From assembly GCA_028571685.1 (NCBI GenBank), contig CM053140.1:222909323-222973322 (forward strand): a stretch of 64,000 nt of DNA, given 5' to 3'. The translations under genes and the position numbers were made by a program. The stretch is from Heterohyrax brucei (taxonomy: Eukaryota; Chordata; Mammalia; Hyracoidea; Procaviidae). Each line of letters begins with the position of its first letter. The stretch's first letter is position 1. Shown here one piece after another: positions 56,400-64,000 of this stretch. The notes under the pieces are model-generated. The model searched no databases. It was not told the origin of the DNA and saw only the letters and a program-made list of their open reading frames with translations.

Positions 56400-58100
56400 T
56401 TTAGTTCAGCATCAGCAACAGTGCTTTATGGCAAAAATTAAGTCCAGCAAATAACAGTACACCAGTAGCACAGCAAGACTCCTGAACTACTAGTTCAGGG
56501 TTTTAGGCAAAGGAAATGCCTAAACTCCCTGTAATCCACTTGTCTTGAGACACTGTTCCATCACAGTTAAGAGAAGGAGGGTAGCTTGTTTTAGAAGCAG
56601 AATATAACCTCTTAATATCTTGAAATCTCAACCATGGATAACTTTATCTTTGTCATTTGTGGCTCCTTACGTGTCACTCAAATCCTAAAATTGCCTCTGC
56701 TGTTTACATGAGGTGTAAATGTGTTTTCACACTTCTGCCTGGTAAAGTGCTGATGGTTAATTACCTGACAATGAATCTCCTCTCCTGAGGGGCAGGAGAG
56801 GAAAGGGTTGTAAGGAAGGAGCAGGGGAAATTATATGAATCACACTAGCTCACGCAGAGCAAGCCAAACTGAGGGTATGATATTCCTTGGGAAACATTTT
56901 CTCCAAAGCCAGTAATTTCCACTGCAACAATTCCTATGCCTTCACTCCAATATGGTTTTTTTCCTCTTTCAAATAAGACAGAATGCCAAGTAACCTTCTG
57001 GGCTTTTAGGAGACTTCATTGTACTTAGTAATTTATAATTTATAAACATAAACAGAATTCTGAGAGAATAAATTCTAAGTGGAATATTAATAAATGTCTT
57101 CCCTTCCATGACGTCTGTATGATTTTCCTTCCTCCTTTCTCCCCACCTCCTTTCTCAGACTGGGAGAATGGCCTGTACTTCCCACTGGCAGAAACTAGAA
57201 GGAGGGAAAAACTAGAAATGCAGCACAGGGCTACATTGTAATGTAAATTCCTTCAAATTATTAAGCACCAGAAAGCAGCTTTCACTAGCCATTTGTTCCC
57301 TAGAGTCAGAATGTGTAATCTAGAATAAGCATCCACTCAGATAGCAGCTGCATGAAGAAATCTGGACCATACTTATTCAGAGCCCAAGACCAACACATAT
57401 CCCTTTTGTTTATCAGAAAGGCTCTGGTCACAACCATCAGTCATTGGCCAGAGTGCCTCAAACAGGGTCAAGGTTATAATCGTTTTCTCTCTGCTCTATC
57501 TCCCACTACTCACCCTCATAAGTTGTCTGGAAACCTAGACCTAGTTAGTTGTTTCAACACAAGGCCATCTGATTTATTCCTTCGCTCAGCCGAGCTTTGA
57601 CTGGGGCCTTCTTTGCCAGTGGAGGTAGCCTTCGCAACACTTTTGTCCAGTTTTGCACTCTCATCGTTCAAGCTGAATGCTTTCATGGTTTGATCTAAAC
57701 TTTTAATTCCCTCATAGCTTCAGGTACACACTAGTCTTCCACACAGGATGAAAGAGTCCTGTCAAATTCTCTCTTTTCTCTCCTTCTCATTTCAAAATAA
57801 GGCATTCAGTTCTAAATATGTAAGAGTAGTAGCAGCACACTTTACAGAAGCAGCACAAATAGGAGGTCTTTTTAACATAGGTGTGCCTTTTCTGGTTGTA
57901 AACTGCTTGAGATCAGACCCCATGGCATTTATTCTTTGGCCTTCTTCCATTATTCTCCGTCCTCTCCATCATGTACCACCACATATTAAGCACTCAGACA
58001 ACTGACTGATGGTTTTAAACTAGACAATAGCCATGTGATAGAGTAAGGAGAGAGAGAGGGTATGTGTGTGTATGTGTTTGTATGTGCAGGGGGAGGGCAT
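56400..58100. other. Mostly unassigned unique-looking DNA
   Basis: Contains a 10-bp hairpin at 56778-56802 and a short GT-rich run at 58060-58088. Frames of 82-85 codons at 57352 and 57748 have no domain. Splice-flanked exons cannot be excluded but nothing supports one. Confidence 0.45.
56778..56802 (+). other. Perfect 10-bp inverted repeat (hairpin)
   Basis: TCCTCTCCTG (56778-56787), loop AGGGG, CAGGAGAGGA (56793-56802). There is no T-run after it, and its function is unknown. Confidence 0.8.
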
Positions 58101-58179
58101 TGGTAGGGAGTCATGCCTGTTTTGACTATCATTAAATACTTACTCTCTTTAGGTCCTGGCCTTTCTTTTCAAATGGCTT

Positions 58180-58740
58180 TCGCTAAAGTAATTGACAAGG
58201 TTAGCTAGGGAACGTGGTCGCTCTGACCATGTATTTTACTCCGGACTACAACGTTTTCTAGGGACAACAAAGGTCATGGTTTACATTATAGAACACACAT
58301 AGTATTGATAAGGTTATCAAGGGAACCTGATGTGCCACATACCAACAGTTCTCCCTGGCAGACGTGATACAAATAAAACAACTTCTCTTGGCAGTTGTAA
58401 AGTGGCTACGGTAGCCTCAACCTAATAAAAACCCAAGTTACCTACCTCCCCATCCCATCTATGACAGTACCCCATGCTTTTGCCAACAAGAAGCACCCCC
58501 CAAATCTGTACTAGGTCTTTTCTCCACTCATGGATACTGACCTGTTCCCTTTTTGGAACATTCTTTCCCTTAATAAACTTTTCCACTATTTGCTACCCAA
58601 AAAGATTGCATCCTCGTGTGCTTTAGGGGAAGAGGAGCCTAGTTTGCCACCCTGGGGGAGACTGAACTTGCTAGCTTGAGCTCCAGAACCCAAATCAGGT
58701 CACTTGGAATCTAATCAGTTGCAGGACTGCAACAGTGATG
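58180..58740 (+). mobile_element. LTR-like sequence (tentative)
   Basis: 'cccttaataaacttttccac' after 'ccctttttggaacattcttt', preceded by a C-rich stretch, looks like the R/U5 part of a class I ERV LTR. Ends not fixed. Confidence 0.4.
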
Positions 58741-59010
58741 GTTGTTGTGAAAGAACAGTCACTTCATGGTAGCTAGCTAACCGACAGTCAAGATAAAGAC
58801 AGGAACGTTTCAGAAAGAGAAGTCAGTCAACAAGACGAGAACTGTATCGTTCCACAATTAGTGCTACATCTTATAGGACTTCACGTCACTGTTTTCCCTA
58901 AAACTTTGCTAACTTCCTGAAAGATAAGATCTAAACAACTAAACCGGGTAGTCACAACTCTCTGAGCTCTGATCTGAGCTAGCTTTTCAAGTTCATTTGA
59001 TCTTGTACTG

Positions 59011-59044
59011 CCAAGCCAAGTGCCGTCGAGTAGGATCCGACTCT
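59011..59044 (-). mobile_element. Micro-insertion of AfroSINE 3' end
   Basis: 'ccaagccaagtgccgtcgag' and 'taggatccgactct' form the least-mutated copy of the 34-bp terminus in this window. No clear TSD. Confidence 0.65.
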
Positions 59045-59146
59045 AGAAACAGACTTTTCTGCCTCAAATCATAAATGCTATGTCTTAGCATCTCCATGGT
59101 TAGAATCCCCTTCTCTATTTCTTTTCCTCAAATCCTAGCTCTCAGA

Positions 59147-59306
59147 TTTTTAAGAAACACTGGTGGTGCAGTGGGTAAAGAGCCATGGCTGCTAAGAAAA
59201 GGTTGGCACTTCAAATCTACCTGCTGCCTCCTGGAAACCCAGTGGGGCAGCTCTACTCTGTCCTCTACTCTGTCAGAATCAACTTGACAGCAGTGGGTTT
59301 GTTTTG
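59147..59306 (+). mobile_element. AfroSINE, short form
   Basis: 'gaaacactggtggtgcagtg', 'aaaggttggcacttcaaatc' and 'gtcagaatcaacttgacagc' with a GT-rich end. It contains a small tandem repeat, 'ctctactctgtc', twice near 59251-59274. Confidence 0.85.
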
Positions 59307-59507
59307 AATGGGTTTGGTGACATAATAGTTAAGTGCCTGGCTTCTAACCAGAAGATGGGCAGTTCAAACCCACCAGTGGCTTCTCAGGAGAAACGATTTG
59401 GTGATCTGCTGCTATAAAGATTTCAGCCTAGAAAAACCTATGGGACAGTTCTATTCAGTCATATAGCATCACTATAAGTCAGGATAGACTGAGGAGGAAA
59501 CAACAAT
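59307..59507 (+). mobile_element. AfroSINE, long form
   Basis: 'aatagttaagtgcctggctt', the middle block 'gaaacgatttggtgatctgc', and 'cactataagtcaggatagac'. It directly follows the short form. TCAGATTTTT occurs once left of the pair (59136-59145) and once right of it (59508-59517). Confidence 0.82.
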
Positions 59508-59514
59508 TCAGATT

Positions 59515-59770
59515 TTTGTTTAATTCCACCTCCTCTGTGAGACTGTCCCAGCATTCTTCCTAAAAATTAGTTCCTCCTCCCTTTATCACTTCATAGCACT
59601 TGATAATATACGCCAATTTTATTCTGACATTTATTGAAGTCTTCCTTCATACTTTAAGATCTGTGGTTCCCCCTTTGGACTATAATCTCTTTAGGAATAT
59701 AAAATATAGCAAAGCCCCTTTTATGTTAAGTCCACAGCACACTTTTAAATCAATGGAGAGTGCAATAATT
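59515..59770 (+). repeat. L2 3' end
   Basis: 'ccctttatcacttcatagca' and 'ttggactataatctctttag' resemble the L2 'actgtgagctccttgag' region. Confidence 0.45.
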
Positions 59771-59774
59771 GCCT

Positions 59775-60598
59775 GGTGATTTGCACTCAACTGAATTTCC
59801 TGCCTCATCTTTTTATGATCACGTGCCCTTCACCAAAATTGTCTCAGCCAGAATCCCCAGACTTTGAGGACTCTGGAATGGGTTTCTGTTTCAACAAGAT
59901 GATTTCTGTGCCCTTTTATTGCTCAAGTCTCTGTTCTGCCCCCTGACTATCTGGAATTTGGGCTACTTTCCTTCTTTCATCCTTGAATTTACATCCTTAG
60001 AAGTCTCTCTGCCAAATTTATGCCACGTTACTTGCTTTGACATTGGGCCTATCACAGAGTCTAACATTGTATTTCCTGCTTGTTTTTCTGTCACCTGCTT
60101 TACCATGTAAAAGTTCCTGTGCATGACTTGCTCTTGGCTGACCAAGACTTTCTTTAGTTCTCAAAATGCATCCACTATTAATTCTGGTGCTGACACAATG
60201 CCAAGTACCAAACAAGTTAGAAAAGAAAAGCATCATTTACCCTCACATTTCATTCTTTACAGTAAAACTAAGTTCAGTTAAATGTGACTGAGCTTTAGTT
60301 AATGGAACTAAGCATCTGCTGAAAACATCCTCTTATAGAAGAAATCTTCCAATACAGCATTGATTCATGACTGGACTTGCAACTAGAGGCTTCTACATCT
60401 GAACCCAGACAGATGTGAACAAAAATACAAATGCTCAGTGGCTTTTCTCTCTGGGAGGGATATGTGACTTTTAATATGAAGGCTTTGAAGCATACAATTT
60501 GCAACAACCCAAAAAAACATTAGAAAAACAATGCCACACACACAAACACACACCAGACCTACAAGACAGACCCAAAATTCTTGATTTAGGCCTAGCCA
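59775..60598. other. No recognisable feature
   Basis: Short frames of 60-72 codons on both strands, no domain. A CA-rich run is near 60535-60552. Confidence 0.5.
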
Positions 60599-60781
60599 AC
60601 ATGGCTCTGGAAACTCTCATGGCATAGCAGTTAAGTGCTACATTTGCTAATCAAAAGGTCTACAGTTCAAATCTGCCAGGCACTCCCAGGAAACTCTATA
60701 GAGCAGTTCTATTCTGTCCTGTAGGATCACCATGAGTTGAAATCAACTTGATAGCAATTGGTTTTTGGTTTTTAACATGGC
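60599..60781 (+). mobile_element. AfroSINE, short form, with TSD
   Basis: The body is 60607-60773, between AACATGGC at 60599-60606 and 60774-60781. 'atggcatagcagttaagtgc', 'aaaggtctacagttcaaatc' and 'accatgagttgaaatcaact' with a T-rich tail. Confidence 0.9.
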
Positions 60782-61195
60782 ACTATAGATAGCTACACCA
60801 TATCATCCCTCTGTAGCATATACCTGTAAAACAAATTCAAACATCGATCCCTAAATGTCAAATGAAGGGATAAAGAACTAGATCAAACATTTAATGAAAA
60901 ATCAACTGGCAGAGAAGAGGGGACACTATTGAGTGGAGTTCCTCTATCAGCCTCCATAGCACAGATTTGCCATCTGGTCTATAGCCACCAAAAAGTGCAG
61001 ACAGAGAGCATGGGAAAGCAATTTCATGGAGCTCCCAACAGGAGACAGAGCACCCAGTAACAAGGGATACATGCTTGCAGAGCCCGCACCCTTCTTATCT
61101 CTACAGCGCCTTTGCTACTATGCAGCATGCCACAGTCACTAAGCCTGAGAGATTCCAGCCAACTGTTGCCTGGATCTGTCCAGTCCCCACTGGCT
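60782..61195. other. No recognisable feature
   Basis: Unassigned sequence between a SINE and the twin-primed L1. Confidence 0.5.
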
Positions 61196-61982
61196 GGCTC
61201 CTCCAATGCTATTGCTTGTTATTTCTTTTATGGCTTTTTAAAAACTGTGCTTTAAGTGAAAGTTTACAGTTCAAGTCATTTTCTCACACAAAAATTCATA
61301 CATGCATTGTTATTTGACCCTAGTTGCTCTGCCTGTAATGTGATGGTGCCCTCCTCCTTTCCACTTTTGTGTCCATTACACTAGCTTCTGTCCCTTTTTG
61401 CCTTCTTGTCTTACCTCCAGACATTAGCTACCCATTGAGTTTCATGTATCAACACACTGTTTACTCTATCAGTGTTTACAAGTATTTTATGTTTCAGTCC
61501 AGTCTAATCTTTGTCCAAAGATTCGGCTTTGGGAATGGTTTTAGTTCTGGGCTAAAAAAAAGTCCAGCAAGCATGTCATTCAGAGTCGTTTTGGTCTTAA
61601 TCAGACCATTAAGTCTAGTTTTATTACTAGAATTTGAGTTCTGCACCCCACTTTTCACCTTCTCCATCAGGAACTCTCTGTTGTGTTTCCTTCCAGAGCG
61701 GTCATTAGTGGTAGCTAGATGTCTTCTAGATCTTCCATTCTCAGACTGATGGAGTCTCTGGTTATGCAGCTCTTTCTGTCTCTTGGGCCCATATCTAACA
61801 CTGTACACAAAAATCAAATCAAACTGGATAAAATAGCTAAATATTAAACATAAAATTATAAAGATTATGCAAGAAAAAATAGTGTCAACAATGGAAATTT
61901 TGATACATAACTTAGACTTCAAAATCTGACAAACAAAGCTCAATCAAAAGAAGAGAAAATATATCAGTGGGAACTACTAAGA
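61196..61982 (-). mobile_element. L1 with inverted 5' part (twin priming)
   Basis: 61196-61792 is L1 3' UTR on the minus strand ('ggctttttaaaaactgtgct', 'ggaatggttttagttctggg', 'tcagaccattaagtctagtt', 'tctttctgtctcttgggccc'). At about 61792-61800 it flips: 61800-61982 is ORF2 C-terminal sequence on the plus strand ('tgtacacaaaaatcaaatca', 'aataaag'-like 'aaaattataaagattatgca', 'aagagaaaatatatcagtgg'). The inverted part lies at the 5' end, as expected for twin priming. Confidence 0.8.
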
Positions 61983-61998
61983 ATAGTACGTAAGTACT

Positions 61999-64000
61999 GT
62001 GGCACAGATCATCAGCTACTCATAGGCAAATTCAAATTGAAACTGAAGAAAATTAGAACAATTCTATGAGAGACAAAGTATGACCTTGAGTATATCCCTC
62101 CTGAATTTAAAGACCAGTCCAAAAACAGATTTGATGTGCTGATCATTAATGACTGAAAACCAGATGAATTTTGGAATGACATCAAAGACATCATCCATGA
62201 AGAGAGAAAGAGGTCATTAAAAACACAAGAAAGAAAGAAAAGACAAATTGGCTGTCAGAAGAGACTAAAACTTGCTCTTGAACATCAAGCAGCTAAAGTA
62301 AAAGGAAAGAATGTCGAAGTAAAGGACATAAACAGAAGATTTCAAAGAGCAGCTTGACAAGACAAAGTATTATAATGACATGTGCAAAGAGCTGGAAAAT
62401 GGAAAACCAGAAGGGAAGAACATGTTCTGTGTTTCTCAAGCTGAAAGAACTGAAGAAAGAATTCAAGCCTCGAGTTGCAATACTGAAGGATTCTACAGGA
62501 AAACTACTAAATAACTCAGGGAGCATCAAAAGAAGGTGAAAGGAATATACAGAGTCATTACACCGGAAAGAACTGCTTGACAATCAGCCATTTGAAGAGG
62601 TAGCATATGATCAGGAACCAATGGCACAGAAGGAAGAAGTTGAAGCTACACTGAAGGCACTGGCAAAAAAAATAGGCTCCAGGAAATGATGGAGTATCAA
62701 CTGAGATATTTCAACAAACAAATGCAGCACTGGAAGTGCTCACTCATCTATGCCAAGAAATTTAGAGGACAGCTACCTGGCCAACTGACTAGAAGAGATC
62801 CAAGTTTATTCCCATTCCAAAGAAAGGTGATCCAACTGAATGTAGAAATTATCGAACAGTATCATTCATTATCACACGCAAGTAAAATTTTGCTCAAGAT
62901 CTTTCAAAAGCAGCTACAACAGAACATTGACAAGAAACTGCCAGAAATTCAAGCTGGATTCAGAAGAGGATGTGGAATCAGGGATATCATCTCTGATGTC
63001 AGATGAATCTTGGCTGAAAGCAAAGAATACCAGAAAGATATTTACTTGCATTTTTTTGACGATGCAAAAGGATTCAACTGTGTGGATCATACTAAATTAT
63101 GGCTAACGTTGCAGAGAATGAGAACTCCAGAACACCTAACTGTGCTTTTAAGGAAATTTGTATATGGACCAAGAGGCAGTCATGCAAACAGAACAAGAGG
63201 ACACTGCATGGTTTAAAGTCAGGAAAGGTGTGCACCAATGTTGTACCCTTTCACCATACTTTTGTAATCTGTATGCTGAGCAAGAGCATCCCAATCCGGG
63301 AAGCTGGATCTTATGAAGAAGAACAAGGCATCAGGATTGGAGGGTGACTCATTAACAACCTGCGTTACACAGATGACACCACCTTACTTGCTGGAAATGG
63401 AGATTTAAGACACTTACTGATGAAGATCAAGGACCACAGCCTTCAGTATGGATTGCACCTCAACATCAGGAAAACAAAAATCCTCACAACCAGACCAGAA
63501 AGCAACATTGTTATAAATGGAGAAGAGGATTGAGGTTGTCAAGGATTTCATTTTTTACTCAGGTCCACAATCAACACCCAGGGAAGCAGCAGTCAGGAAA
63601 TCAAAAGACTCATTGCATTTGGAAAATCTGCTGCAAAGGACCTCTATAAATTATTCAAAAGTAAGCATGTCACCTTGAAGAATAAAACACATCTGACCCA
63701 AGCTAGTATTTCCAGTTGCATCACATGCATGTAAAAGCTGGACCATGAACACAGAAGACAGAGGAAGAATTGATGCCTTTGAATTGTGGTGTTGGAGAAG
63801 AATGTTGAATGTAGCTTGGACCGCCAAAAGAACAAGCAGATCTGTTCTGGAAGAAGTACAGCCAGAATGCTCCTTGGAAGCAAAGATGGCAAGACTGTGT
63901 TTTGCAGACTTGGCCATGTTGTTAGGAAGGATCATTACATGGAGAAGGACATCATGGTTGGTAGAGTGGAGGGTCAGCAAAAAATAGGAAGACCCTCAAC
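61999..64000 (+). mobile_element. RTE (BovB-like) LINE copy D, runs off window end
   Basis: It starts at 'gtggcacagatcatcagcta' (end of the endonuclease region), abutting the L1. RT sequence 'LPEIQAGFRRGCGIRDIISD' is at 62938-62998. The catalytic motif near 63364-63381 reads YTDDTT in place of YADDTT. The region 'ttggtagagtggagggtcag' (63958-63977) is uninterrupted. It continues past the window, so its 3' tail is not seen. Frames are broken. Confidence 0.88.

Noticed and set aside
61494..61943. 149-codon minus-strand frame
   Set aside because: It crosses the inversion junction of a twin-primed L1 and is made of 3' UTR and antisense ORF2, so it is not a real protein.
1..64000. CRISPR array, bacterial operons, phage or plasmid genes
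   Set aside because: No regularly spaced direct repeats and no dense long open frames. The repeat content is mammalian throughout.

Overview
This window is mammalian nuclear DNA made almost entirely of interspersed repeats. I found no convincing host protein-coding exon, tRNA, rRNA or other RNA gene. The lineage signal is strong. Many copies of a tRNA-derived SINE (AfroSINE type), BovB/RTE-type LINEs ending in (AAC)n, and L1 copies with a distinctive 3' UTR point to an afrotherian. The shorter SINE form, lacking about 45 bp in its middle, is known from the hyrax/sirenian/elephant group. Elephant is my best guess, from memory of elephant repeats and not from a search.

Layout. 0-5.9 kb: a MaLR-type LTR cut by the window edge, old MIR/L2 relics, two AfroSINEs. 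5.9-16.3 kb: a four-level nest, in which an RTE element is split by a MaLR-type LTR, the LTR by a full-length antisense L1, and the L1 by an AfroSINE; the same RTE also carries a solo LTR. 16.3-21.1 kb: a SINE cluster and a MIR. 21.1-25.3 kb: another MaLR-type LTR split by an RTE, which holds an ERV solo LTR and an inverted 96-bp piece of RTE reverse-transcriptase sequence. 25.3-38.1 kb: SINEs (two SINE-in-SINE nests), L2/MIR/MER5 relics, L1 3' UTR pieces and a largely non-repetitive island (29.3-31.2 kb). 38.1-47.5 kb: a second full-length antisense L1 with a perfect 15-bp target-site duplication (TSD), split by an RTE. 47.6-55.5 kb: LTR-like, MER2-like, sense L1 and RTE fragments. 55.5-61.2 kb: mainly unique DNA with LTR-like pieces and SINEs. 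61.2-64 kb: an L1 with an inverted 5' part (twin priming), then an RTE running off the end.

How the parts work together. RTE and L1 would supply the reverse transcriptase and endonuclease, but every copy here is broken by stops, frameshifts or insertions. The AfroSINE 3' end matches the RTE 3' end up to the terminal tail, which fits mobilisation by RTE. The most unusual signal is a set of very short insertions (10-40 bp). They consist only of the AfroSINE 3' end or its CCAAG-type tail, and the clearest ones have perfect TSDs of 11-16 bp. They look like extremely 5'-truncated SINE retropositions that ordinary repeat masking would miss.
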